9,942 nucleotides of DNA from Krumholzibacterium sp965370495 (GCA_965370495.1 CBDUUV010000093.1:1-9942), one strand, 5' to 3'; shown: positions 1 through 6,747, counted from the stretch's first letter. Numbers and translations: made by a program. Notes: generated by a model from the sequence alone, not told the origin.

Positions 1-12
1 GGTGAAATTCGG

Positions 13-453
13 TTGATAACTGTATATGGATATAGGCCTGTTTCAGGATTTCTATGCATGGTCTGCCTTGGATCCCTGTTCATCCTTGCGATCGTCCCCG
101 CATATGCGCCTGCATGTCACATGGAATTCGATATAGATCCAGAAACAGATATTAACCGGTCGATCGGAGATACGTTGACCGTGAAACTCACTCTCATGCT
201 GACGCATCGCAATTGCCAGGTGGATATTACCGATACCGAATTTATTACAAACGGCCTCGATATACTGGGCGCGACCAGATGGAAACAGGTCAGGCAAAAA
301 CCTGTCATTATGGAAAGAAAGATAAAGATCGTAATTACAGGTGCGGAAAAAGGAGATGTATCGATAAGAGCTGTCAGATCATGTGAAAAAGGCGGCGGCG
401 ATCTGTCGTTCGTTCGTATACCCGAAAACCCAAAATTAATAGAAGCAGAATAA
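13..453 (+). CDS. Small exported cysteine-containing protein, possible partner of the membrane Fe-S protein
   Basis: I do not recognise a named family. The 146-residue product starts at a TTG at 13, seven bases after a GGTGA sequence at the window edge. The frame is open to base 1, so the true start could lie outside; an internal ATG at 58 is another option. Residues 11-32 form a hydrophobic signal peptide with likely cleavage near AYA (30-32). The mature part looks beta-rich, with Ig-like alternation, and has Cys35-His36, His65 and Cys68 (motif HRNC) and Cys124 (RSC). These could bind a metal or form a disulfide, which is inference. It overlaps the next gene by one base (TAATG), implying translational coupling and probably joint function on the outer face of the inner membrane. 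Good confidence that it is a gene; low for function. Confidence 0.75.
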   Translation: MITVYGYRPVSGFLCMVCLGSLFILAIVPAYAPACHMEFDIDPETDINRSIGDTLTVKLTLMLTHRNCQVDITDTEFITNGLDILGATRWKQVRQKPVIMERKIKIVITGAEKGDVSIRAVRSCEKGGGDLSFVRIPENPKLIEAE

Positions 454-1571
454 TGAACAGGAAAGTCCGACTCAAATTCACTATCACCCTGGCCTTTCTG
501 TCTGTGTTAGCACTGGTTGCAGGGTCCACCGCGACTCATTGCGAGGTAGATGATGAGTTCCCTGCCCTGAATCAACCGTACCAGGTAACATCAAGCGACT
601 CATTTGACCATCCTGTGCAGGAAGTATTTTTTCCTGTAGATAGTGCCAATTCGATTTTCGATGATGTGGTAGTTCCACCTGAAACACAACCTGCCGCCAG
701 ACCATATCCACTGTTCAACCGGCAACTTAAATGGGCCATGATCGCAATCTCCGCATCGATTATCGCCGGTATTCTGGTGAGGTTCAAGACTACGAGAAAA
801 TTGAGATCCCTTTTTCTTCTCGCCTCCCTTGTTATCCTTGGATTCTATAATGGCGCCTGCCCCTGCCCTATCCAGAGCCTTATGAATATCATCCGTATTA
901 CAGTCGGAAAAACCGTCAGATGGCAGAACCTCATCTACTTTCTCGGGCTTATACCGGTAACTTATCTTTTTGGAAAGGTGTGGTGCGGATGGGTATGCCA
1001 TATGGGTGCCCTGCAGGAATTTTTATTCCTGCCCTCGAGATTCAACTTGCTGCGGTCACCAGAAGCGCAGAGAGTCATGAGAATCATGCGTTACATACTC
1101 CTGGTTGCCCTGAGAGTATGGGTAGCCGTCAGGAAATTCGCTGTCTGGTGCCTGTATGACCCTTTCAGAGTCGCATTCAACCTTTCGTCGCACAATATGA
1201 CGGGATGGATCCTTCTCGCACTGCTTCTTCTCAGCTCTCTCTTTGTGTACAGGCCATTCTGCAGAGCATTCTGCCCTATCGGCCTTATACTCGGATGGAT
1301 CACAAAACTTCCAGGCGCTTCTGTCATAGGGCTTGGCGGGCAATGTTCCTCGTGCATGTCGTGTGAAAAGGATTGCCGGATCGATGCGATAATCCAAAAA
1401 GGCTGTGTATTTGTACTGGACAACCAGGAATGCATTGCGTGTGGTGACTGTATCGATGCCTGCAACCCGGGTGTACTGCGTTTTTTTCGAAAAGGCAAAG
1501 GGGGCGCTCAAGACACCTTCACCCGCTCCTGTAATAGAAAAAGTAAAAATCTTTTTCACAGAATCAGATAA
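453..1571 (+). CDS. NapH/NosR-type polytopic membrane protein with two [4Fe-4S] ferredoxin clusters
   Basis: A 372-residue inner-membrane electron-transfer protein. An N-terminal hydrophobic segment (7-27) is followed by a polar extracytoplasmic stretch (28-90), then membrane segments near 94-110, 119-132, 158-175, 211-227 and 250-266. The cysteine signatures of the NapH/NosR/CcoG superfamily are present: CPCPI (136-140), CGWVCHMGALQE (178-189) and FCRAFCP (269-275). Two ferredoxin motifs of the form CxxCxxCxxxC follow: Cys298/301/304/308 and Cys327/330/333/337, the last followed by NP. Family knowledge: such proteins pass electrons from quinol or cytoplasmic donors across the membrane to periplasmic reductases or maturation systems. 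No FMN-binding domain of the NosR kind is present and no terminal reductase is visible, so the acceptor is unknown. The ATG overlaps the stop of the exported partner, and the 3' end overlaps the convergent ATP-grasp gene by 16 bp. Confidence 0.9.
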   Translation: MNRKVRLKFTITLAFLSVLALVAGSTATHCEVDDEFPALNQPYQVTSSDSFDHPVQEVFFPVDSANSIFDDVVVPPETQPAARPYPLFNRQLKWAMIAISASIIAGILVRFKTTRKLRSLFLLASLVILGFYNGACPCPIQSLMNIIRITVGKTVRWQNLIYFLGLIPVTYLFGKVWCGWVCHMGALQEFLFLPSRFNLLRSPEAQRVMRIMRYILLVALRVWVAVRKFAVWCLYDPFRVAFNLSSHNMTGWILLALLLLSSLFVYRPFCRAFCPIGLILGWITKLPGASVIGLGGQCSSCMSCEKDCRIDAIIQKGCVFVLDNQECIACGDCIDACNPGVLRFFRKGKGGAQDTFTRSCNRKSKNLFHRIR

Positions 1572-2719
1572 TCATGCATGTCTGCTTTGAGCATCCGTTC
1601 GATCTCATCCCGGTTACTTTCATCTGTCTCTGAAAAAACAAAAGCGAATACATGGAATCTTCTGTAATCAGTCTTTCTTACATCAAGTAATTTCTTAAAA
1701 TTATCCTGCAATTCATTGTATTTTATACCTTTAACGCTCTCCACAGAGACATCGCCTGGTATAAGCCCGACTACCAGCGAGTAGACCTTATCCCCTTTTC
1801 CTTCGAAGATCTTCGGCCAGTCCGGCTTTAGTTGTTTAAAATAATATTCCACGGTATTGATACCCCACGCATACCAGGCTATATCTGTAGCACACCACCC
1901 TGCGAATCTCATAGGATTTGCTTCGATCGGAAAAACAGAATCACCATCCACCCTGAATTCGATATGCATGGGCATCTTCCTGAAACCACCGAGTATTCCA
2001 AGTTTCTCGAGATGTTTTTGAAAAACCCTTGAGTATTTCTCTATAATATCCTTCGAGGTCAGGTATATCCTGTCACTGACATCCGTTTCGGAGATAAAAA
2101 GGTGATGGAGAATATTCAGTATTACCGGTTTGCTCTCATCATTATAGTAGAGATCGACAGCAAATTCATCTCCATCGATATACTCCTCGATAATAAACCT
2201 TCCAGTATCCAGTACCTCTACAGGGTATTGTCCCTTGACCCTTTCCATGTCCCGTTTTATACAGGCAAGTACTGTCGGCCATTCCTTATCCAGAACAACC
2301 TTATACACTCCCAGGCTGAAAAACCCGACAGCTGGCTTTATTATGAACGGTTTGTTCAGCCGTGAGACATCCAGATCGTCCAGGTCATCTTCCTCGACAG
2401 TGGTGAAAAAGAAATCAGGATACTCATTTTTCAGAAGCCTTCTGAACCGGACCTTATCCTTGCACAAATCGATCTTTTCGGGATAACCGGTAAATCCCAG
2501 GTTATCCTCGATCCATTTTATCGAATCCTCAGAGTTACTGTAAACAAGAGGTGCCCTTTCCTTCTTTGTAATATCTACGATCTTTTCCGTTTCGATTATT
2601 TTCAGATCGTAATCTTTGATCAATCCTCTGGAAACCTCATTGGACAATACTGGTATCTGAAGCCTCCCAACAGTCCGGGCCAACAGAGCTGAGACATACG
2701 GTTTTTCCAGTATTATCAT
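1556..2719 (-). CDS. Orphan ATP-grasp domain protein (carboxylate-amine ligase-like)
   Basis: A 387-residue cytosolic protein with an ATP-grasp fold. Numbering from the ATG at 2719, the N-terminus MIILEKPYVS resembles a conserved opening of this protein group. A lysine-rich nucleotide-binding strand follows (KPFIIKP, 123-129), then the hinge strand FIIEEYIDGDEFAVD (175-189) with its acidic residues. The metal-binding strand is MHIEFRV (251-257) with PIEANPMR (264-271), where Glu and Asn are the expected Mg-ATP ligands. Enzymes of this superfamily activate a carboxylate as an acyl phosphate and join it to an amine or thiol; the substrate here cannot be read. I chose ATG 2719 over an in-frame TTG at 2749 because GAAGAAGGA precedes the ATG, the TTG lacks a Shine-Dalgarno, and the best -10 candidate puts transcription start near 2754. 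No biosynthetic partner lies beside it. Confidence 0.88.
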   Translation of the reverse strand: MIILEKPYVSALLARTVGRLQIPVLSNEVSRGLIKDYDLKIIETEKIVDITKKERAPLVYSNSEDSIKWIEDNLGFTGYPEKIDLCKDKVRFRRLLKNEYPDFFFTTVEEDDLDDLDVSRLNKPFIIKPAVGFFSLGVYKVVLDKEWPTVLACIKRDMERVKGQYPVEVLDTGRFIIEEYIDGDEFAVDLYYNDESKPVILNILHHLFISETDVSDRIYLTSKDIIEKYSRVFQKHLEKLGILGGFRKMPMHIEFRVDGDSVFPIEANPMRFAGWCATDIAWYAWGINTVEYYFKQLKPDWPKIFEGKGDKVYSLVVGLIPGDVSVESVKGIKYNELQDNFKKLLDVRKTDYRRFHVFAFVFSETDESNRDEIERMLKADMHDYLIL

Positions 2720-2760
2720 TATTCCTTCTTCTATCGTTCCCTGAATCAAAACTGCCGGTA

Positions 2761-2789
2761 AATATAAGTTCTTTTTATATCAGATTCCA
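2761..2789 (-). promoter_or_regulatory. Candidate promoter of the ATP-grasp gene
   Basis: On the - strand, TGGAAT (plus positions 2784-2789) and TATATT (2761-2766) are separated by 17 bp. The -10 matches the sigma-70 consensus at five of six bases and the -35 at only three. The surroundings are AT-rich, and the implied transcript start near 2754 leaves a leader of about 35 bases to ATG 2719. Inferred from sequence only. Confidence 0.3.
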
Positions 2790-2814
2790 GGCATTCATCA
2801 GACATGACACAACA

Positions 2815-2851
2815 AGGTCCCTGCCACTGCATACCCATAGCGCAGGGACCT
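2815..2851 (-). terminator. Perfect 10-bp hairpin after the SPFH gene, probable terminator or processing stem
   Basis: AGGTCCCTGC (2815-2824) and GCAGGGACCT (2842-2851) are perfect reverse complements around a 17-base loop, 42 bases past the SPFH stop. On the - strand the stem is followed by TTGTTGTGTC, a poor but T-rich tract. It may therefore stop the nfeD-SPFH transcript or stabilise its 3' end. The loop holds a second GCAG that could compete for the CTGC of the first arm, so a smaller alternative hairpin is possible. Confidence 0.5.
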
Positions 2852-2892
2852 GAAAAGACTGTACGACATTGCCTGAACCCGGCGTCGCACTA

Positions 2893-3888
2893 CTATGCCA
2901 CCGGCCTGGTTGCTCCTTTGAACATCTCCCTGATTCCACCGATGGAACTGAGAATGCCTGTTGCTTCATAAGGCATATATATGACCTTGTTATCTTTTCC
3001 TGAAACCATTTTTTCGAGAGTTTCGATATATTTTACAGCGATAAGATATGTTGAGGGGTCACCACCGGTCTTTGTAATAGTCTCCGTTATCTTCCTTATA
3101 GCCTCGGCTTCAGCCCCGGCGATTTTTAGCCTTGCTTCCGCTTCGCCCTCTGCAATCAGGACCTTGGCCCTCTTTTCCCCCTCGGCCATGTTGATATCGG
3201 ATTCCCTGATACCCTCGGCCTCGAGAATCCTGGCTCTTTTCATTCCCTCTGCCTTGAGGATAACCGCACGCCGGTCTCTCTCGGCCCGCATCTGTTTTTC
3301 CATCGCTTCTTTGATATCTTGTGGAGGGTTGATATCCTGGAGTTCGACACGATTGACCTTGACTCCCCACTTGTCTGTGGCTTCGTCCAGTATATCCTGC
3401 AACTTGCCATTGATCGTGTCTCTTGATGAAAGCGTATCATCCAGATTCAATTCACCGATTACGTTCCTTAATGTTGTCTGTGTCAATTTTTCAATAGCAT
3501 TAGGAAGGTTCGCAATCTCGTATACTGCTTTTACCGGATCAGTAACCTGAAAGTACAGAAGGGCATTGATCTCGATTACGACATTATCCTTTGTAATCAC
3601 ATTCTGCCGGGGAAAATCATAAACCGACTCGCGAAGATCGATCCTGCTTATCCTCTTTATCCTGAACCGTATTGTACCATCACGGGCTTCCTCTCTGAAT
3701 ACCCACTGTATCTCCCTGGCCTTTTCGAATATCGGCCATATAATATTGATTCCGGAATTAAGTGTCCTGTGGTATTTCCCGAGCCGTTCTATCACCAGCG
3801 TCTCAGCCTGCCTGACAATCTTGAATCCTTTCGACGCAAAGATGATCACAAGCAGCGCAACTAAAAATACTATTATTGCCAAACCCAT
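2893..3888 (-). CDS. SPFH/Band 7 (stomatin, QmcA-like) membrane-anchored scaffold protein
   Basis: A 331-residue protein with one N-terminal membrane anchor (residues 2-18), then the SPFH/prohibitin-like domain (about 22-185) with typical blocks such as ERLGKYHRTLNSG, TKDNVVIEINALLYF and RNVIGELNLDDTLSSRD. A long charged helix runs through 190-270 and contains four AEG steps at 213, 224, 235 and 246, an exact 11-residue period that suits a right-handed coiled coil in oligomers. A hydrophobic C-terminal part ends in GGIREMFKG. Family knowledge: stomatin-type SPFH proteins form ring or cage assemblies in membrane microdomains and modulate membrane proteases and protein quality. The ATG has an excellent AAGGAGGT Shine-Dalgarno six bases upstream. 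It lies 22 bp after nfeD, the usual operon partner of this subfamily. Confidence 0.95.
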   Translation of the reverse strand: MGLAIIVFLVALLVIIFASKGFKIVRQAETLVIERLGKYHRTLNSGINIIWPIFEKAREIQWVFREEARDGTIRFRIKRISRIDLRESVYDFPRQNVITKDNVVIEINALLYFQVTDPVKAVYEIANLPNAIEKLTQTTLRNVIGELNLDDTLSSRDTINGKLQDILDEATDKWGVKVNRVELQDINPPQDIKEAMEKQMRAERDRRAVILKAEGMKRARILEAEGIRESDINMAEGEKRAKVLIAEGEAEARLKIAGAEAEAIRKITETITKTGGDPSTYLIAVKYIETLEKMVSGKDNKVIYMPYEATGILSSIGGIREMFKGATRPVA

Positions 3889-3910
3889 TACTCGACCTCC
3901 TTTTCAGTCA

Positions 3911-4363
3911 TTATTTTCTGTCACCGGCGCCAACGGGCTTGACAAACAATTTTGTCCCTTCGACTCTGATAACCAATATTCTGGCATCCTTTTCAATGGT
4001 CTCATCGTCGACAGATATTCCACGCCAGTTCTCGCCGTCAACAATTACCCTGCCGGTATTGAAGGCTGGATCAATCAAATCAATCACCACACCCTTCTTT
4101 CCCACAAGCGCGTCGACATTTGTTTTGAGCCCGCTCCCCGACCTGTGAAAATACTTGAGTATAACCGGCCTGATCCCGAAAAAAACCACCAGAGTTATAA
4201 CCGAAAATATTATGACCTGGGCTTTTAATCCAAAAGAAAGCGCCGCGACAAGCCCTGAAGCAAAACAGGCAAGTCCGAAAGAGGCAAGCAAAAAGCCAGG
4301 TGTAAATATCTCGCCGATAAGTAGAAGTACTCCCGCAATAATCCAGATTATCCAAAGTGCCAT
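3911..4363 (-). CDS. NfeD-family membrane protein (short, YbbJ-like)
   Basis: A 150-residue protein starting at ATG 4363, chosen because AGGAGG stands just upstream and because the mature hydrophobic N-terminus MALWIIWIIAGVLLL begins there; an in-frame start at 4408 would only add a polar tail. Three membrane segments (about 3-18, 24-44, 47-67) include the family-typical GEIFTPGFLL turn. A soluble OB-fold domain (about 80-143) has the NfeD pattern VGKKGVV and GRVIVDGENWRGIS. It lacks the ClpP-like protease domain of long NfeD proteins. Family knowledge: short NfeD proteins partner SPFH proteins, the OB domain probably helping complex formation. It leads a two-gene - strand operon with the SPFH gene. 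A palindrome at 4386-4405 lies just upstream. Confidence 0.93.
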   Translation of the reverse strand: MALWIIWIIAGVLLLIGEIFTPGFLLASFGLACFASGLVAALSFGLKAQVIIFSVITLVVFFGIRPVILKYFHRSGSGLKTNVDALVGKKGVVIDLIDPAFNTGRVIVDGENWRGISVDDETIEKDARILVIRVEGTKLFVKPVGAGDRK

Positions 4364-4385
4364 AATATCTCCTCCTGTTTCCTGT

Positions 4386-4405
4386 TCCAGATACACCTGT
4401 CTGGA
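4386..4405. promoter_or_regulatory. Operator-like inverted repeat upstream of nfeD
   Basis: TCCAGA (4386-4391) and TCTGGA (4400-4405) are perfect inverted repeats separated by eight bases, 22 bp upstream of the nfeD ATG. The site could be bound by a dimeric regulator or could fold in the leader RNA. No strong sigma-70 pair was found next to it, so the promoter of the operon remains unassigned. Confidence 0.35.
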
Positions 4406-4454
4406 CATTGTTATTCAATTTTCAAAAAAAATATATGATTCTCCTCAGGAAAAT

Positions 4455-4660
4455 TCAGCAGATAACCTTGATTGCATTGAATGAGCCGTACATTTTTCTG
4501 CCGTTCATGCCAGGCAGAATTACATCAGTCAGAAAAAAAATCTATCTTACCATCGAATTCTTCTACCAGCCTGAAACACTCTTTGGAATTGCTGACAGCA
4601 AGGATACTGATTCCCATCAGCATCGATGATGTTCGACACGATACTACAAACTCCAACGGA
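4455..4660 (-). pseudogene. Decayed response-regulator receiver (REC) domain with frameshift
   Basis: On the - strand the frame reads RTSSMLMGISILAVSN and then SKECFRLVEEFDGKIDFF, close to the alpha1-beta2-alpha2-beta3 part of receiver domains, where related proteins read like GYTVLAASNGEEALRLVEEFDG. It enters a run of eight T (plus positions 4533-4540) and soon meets TGA at 4525-4527. With one T fewer the frame gives LTDVILPGMNGRKMYG, the beta3 strand with the phosphoacceptor Asp and the PGMNGR loop expected there. That frame stops at TGA 4455-4457. The N-terminal acidic pair and everything after beta4 are missing, so this is a fragment and not merely a sequencing slip. Receiver domains of this subtype usually sit at the C-terminus of hybrid histidine kinases. 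Borders are approximate. Confidence 0.65.
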
Positions 4661-4822
4661 TCGGCCGTCCGGTCAGCGCGGCCCAGCTTCACGTACAGTG
4701 TCAAGACCCCTGTTCCTGCGTGTCGGTTCGGGTTCCGGAACGGCCACAATCCGTTAAAAGGCTCACGAGCAAGCGAGCGTACGCCAGCACGGGTTCCAAA
4801 ACAAAGTTTTTAACAGCTCCTG
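4661..4822. other. GC-rich non-coding stretch, possible kinase (HATPase) trace
   Basis: No intact gene is seen between the receiver remnant and the dodecin stop. On the - strand, in the frame of the receiver fragment, REPF is followed 13 residues later by AGTGVLTLY. This weakly recalls the EPF...GTGLGLSTVYG part of histidine-kinase ATPase domains, which would precede a receiver in a hybrid kinase. The match is short and may be chance. The stretch also holds small palindromes: GTTCCGGAAC (4732-4741) and GCGTACGC (4777-4784). Confidence 0.3.
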
Positions 4823-5035
4823 TTACTTTTCAAACTTGAACGAAACCTTGACTTTTGCGCGATAGGATTCGATTTTTCCGTCCTTAATCTGCAGATCAAG
4901 CTGAGAAACCTCCGCTATCCGCAGGTCACGCAATGTCTCTGAAGCCTTCTCAACAGCGGCCGCCGCTGCCTTCTCCCAGGACTCAGAACTTGTTCCAACG
5001 AGTTCGATGATCTTGTATACACTCTCGTTAGTCAT
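4823..5035 (-). CDS. Dodecin-family flavin-binding protein
   Basis: A 70-residue protein that fits the dodecin family over its full length. It begins with MTNESVYKIIELVGTSSESW, followed by a helix with EKAAAAAVEKASETLRDLR (21-39) and the strands AEVSQLDLQI and YRAKVKVSFKFE. Family knowledge: dodecins form hollow dodecamers that bind and store flavins such as FMN, riboflavin or lumichrome, stacked on a conserved Trp (Trp20 is the only one here), buffering free flavin. ATG 5035 has a GGAGGG Shine-Dalgarno four bases upstream. It is a single-gene - strand unit, 218 bp from the transporter gene, with a candidate promoter at 5084-5112. It looks intact, unlike the decayed stretch downstream. Confidence 0.95.
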   Translation of the reverse strand: MTNESVYKIIELVGTSSESWEKAAAAAVEKASETLRDLRIAEVSQLDLQIKDGKIESYRAKVKVSFKFEK

Positions 5036-5083
5036 TATTCCCTCCTCTCACTATTCTTGAACGTTATCTGTAAACGGGTCCGG

Positions 5084-5120
5084 ATTTTACTCTCATTCAT
5101 CCCCATTGTCGTGGGGGGGG
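5084..5120 (-). promoter_or_regulatory. Candidate dodecin promoter abutting a G8 (C8) tract
   Basis: On the - strand ACGACA (plus 5107-5112) and TAAAAT (5084-5089) are exactly 17 bp apart. The -35 matches the consensus at four of six bases and the -10 at five. The predicted start near 5077 gives a leader of about 40 bases. A run of eight C on the same strand (G8 at 5113-5120 on the plus strand) ends directly at the -35. The rest of 5036-5253 shows no gene. Confidence 0.35.
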
Positions 5121-5253
5121 CGAATCTTTTCAAATCTCTGCACATCACGATAACAGAGTCTGCCCTGCCGTTTCCGGGTTGCCCGTCGATTATATCTATG
5201 TAAGATCATTTTCTCCAGAATTATTTACATGGGACCCTTTTTTGCCGCCGTTG

Positions 5254-6543
5254 TCACTTTACAATTGCCTTGCTGTTCTCTTTCCCGGCATAGTAAAAAA
5301 GAACACCTCCCGTTATGAAAAGCAAAGAAACCGATGAGATACCTACTCGTACAGAAACATCCGCACTCAACCCGGCGCCTCTTGCAAGCAACCCCGCACT
5401 TCCGATCAAAACGGGCCCCACTATAGCTGCAAATTTCCCGATCATGTTGTAAAAACCAAAATACTCGGCTGCTTTTTCAGCAGGAATCATCTTCGAGTAG
5501 TATGAACGACTGAGAGCCTGTATGCCCCCCTGAACGATGCCGATAACAACAGCCATAGCATAAAACTCGCTCCTGCTGTGCATGAAAGCCGCCCAGACAG
5601 CGATGAAAAGGTAAATCATGATAGCAGACAATATGCACCGCCTGGCTCCTGTCTTCGCAGCAAGAAAACCAAATCCCAGTGCTGATGGAAAACCTGTAAA
5701 TTGTGTTATCAGTAGCGCCAGGATTAGATCATTGCGCTGCAACCCTATGGACAAACCGTAATTGACCGCCATTCGGACAATGGTATCAACCCCGTCGATA
5801 TAGAACCAGTAAGCAAAAAGAAAAAGAAATACAGGCTTGTATTTTTTTACCTCTCTTAATGTGCGGGTCAGTTCCCTGAAACCCGATTTGATGCAGCTTT
5901 TTCCCTGGATTCCTGTTCCGGTGGCAGGTTCCTTCACAAAAAGCATCAAAGGCACAGTGAATACAGCCCACCATACTCCAACAGTCAGGAATGAAAACCT
6001 GACTGCTTCACTGGCATCGGCAAACCCGAATCTAAGCGGATCAAGCGTCATCCAGACATTAATGGCAAACAGCACCCCACCACCGAGATATCCCAACGCA
6101 TAACCCAGTGATGACACAAAATCAGCCTTTTTGCTGGATGCTACCACTTTGATGAACGCGTCGTAGAAGATTATGCTCCCCGAAAACCCGATCGATGCAA
6201 ATATGTACACCATGATTGCCAGCACCCAGTTCCCTTTTGACACGGTGTACAGAGCACATGTCATCACTACGCCCATATATGCGAAAAAGATCAGGAATTT
6301 CTTTTTTGCAGTCCCCGTGTCTGCAATAGCTCCAAGCAGAGGAGCCATTAATCCGACTACCAGGCTCGCAATTGAATTGCCTGTCCCCAGCCTTGCTGTG
6401 GTCATTGTCGCATCAGCCCCGGCGCTCCAGTACTGATGAAAAAAAACGGGAAAGAATCCGGCCATAACAGTCGTAGCAAAAGCTGAATTTGCCCAGTCAT
6501 ACATGGCCCAGGAGAATATTGATTTTCTATCGTCGGGGTTCAT
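5254..6543 (-). CDS. MFS transporter of the UMF1 / Atg22-like family
   Basis: A polytopic inner-membrane protein of 429 residues from ATG 6543, with about 12 predicted membrane segments. Family blocks are clear: SWAMYDWANSAFATT (11-25), SLGYALGYLGGG (145-156), FYIDGVDTI (247-255), GGIQALSRSYYSK (339-351) and NMIGKFAAIVGP (366-377). A charged cytoplasmic loop (about 205-237) joins the two halves, as is normal for this family. Bacterial UMF1 proteins resemble the fungal vacuolar amino-acid effluxer Atg22, but their substrates are mostly unknown, so export of amino acids or similar solutes is only inference. I prefer ATG 6543 because MNPDDRKSIFSW fits family N-termini and GAGTGG precedes it; in-frame ATGs at 6549 and 6570 are also possible. 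It is divergent from the PhzF gene. Confidence 0.92.
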   Translation of the reverse strand: MNPDDRKSIFSWAMYDWANSAFATTVMAGFFPVFFHQYWSAGADATMTTARLGTGNSIASLVVGLMAPLLGAIADTGTAKKKFLIFFAYMGVVMTCALYTVSKGNWVLAIMVYIFASIGFSGSIIFYDAFIKVVASSKKADFVSSLGYALGYLGGGVLFAINVWMTLDPLRFGFADASEAVRFSFLTVGVWWAVFTVPLMLFVKEPATGTGIQGKSCIKSGFRELTRTLREVKKYKPVFLFLFAYWFYIDGVDTIVRMAVNYGLSIGLQRNDLILALLITQFTGFPSALGFGFLAAKTGARRCILSAIMIYLFIAVWAAFMHSRSEFYAMAVVIGIVQGGIQALSRSYYSKMIPAEKAAEYFGFYNMIGKFAAIVGPVLIGSAGLLARGAGLSADVSVRVGISSVSLLFITGGVLFYYAGKENSKAIVK

Positions 6544-6607
6544 TTGCATCCACTCTAAACCACAAGTCATTTATAAGCAACCTGTTTCATTTCAAACCTG
6601 TGCGTGC

Positions 6608-6648
6608 ATTGTACACCCCCACCGCGGACACTCCGCAACGCCCCCCCC
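6608..6648 (-). promoter_or_regulatory. Candidate promoter of the transporter, with C8 tract and small hairpin
   Basis: On the - strand TACAAT (plus 6608-6613) matches the -10 consensus at five of six bases. A TTG-containing -35 (TTGCGG, 6633-6638) lies 19 bp upstream, which is longer than ideal. The spacer holds the perfect small inverted repeat GCGGA-CAC-TCCGC (6624-6636), which overlaps the -35. Just upstream of the -35 is a run of eight G on this strand (C8 at 6641-6648). The -10 is moderately supported; the -35 is weak. Confidence 0.3.
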
Positions 6649-6747
6649 TGATTATTTTTGACAAGAAAAGTGGCCGGGAACCGGACTTGCTTCTCATTTA
6701 GAAGTCAGCAGCCGCATGATCGCATACAACAACAGAACTGTGGATAA

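Noticed and set aside
1056..1559. Open frame of 167 codons on the - strand
   Set aside because: Antisense to the Fe-S protein, whose cysteine motifs are intact on the + strand. The translated product has no recognisable features.
2981..3550. Long open frame (189 codons) on the + strand
   Set aside because: It lies wholly antisense to the clearly conserved SPFH gene. The serine/alanine-rich composition is what the AEG-rich coiled coil gives when read backward.
4525..4527. In-frame TGA in a frame open from 4809 to 4413 on the - strand, as in a selenoprotein
   Set aside because: Receiver-domain similarity moves to the other frame exactly at the T8 run before the TGA, so a frameshift explains it better. 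No selenoprotein family or SECIS-like stem was recognised.
4481..4813. Open frame of 110 codons on the + strand across the gap before dodecin
   Set aside because: Low-complexity Ser/Arg-rich product with no family resemblance. The - strand of the same stretch carries the receiver remnant.
5174..5186. CGGG/CCCG mini-hairpin after the transporter gene as terminator
   Set aside because: Only four base pairs and no T-run on the - strand, so it is too weak to call.
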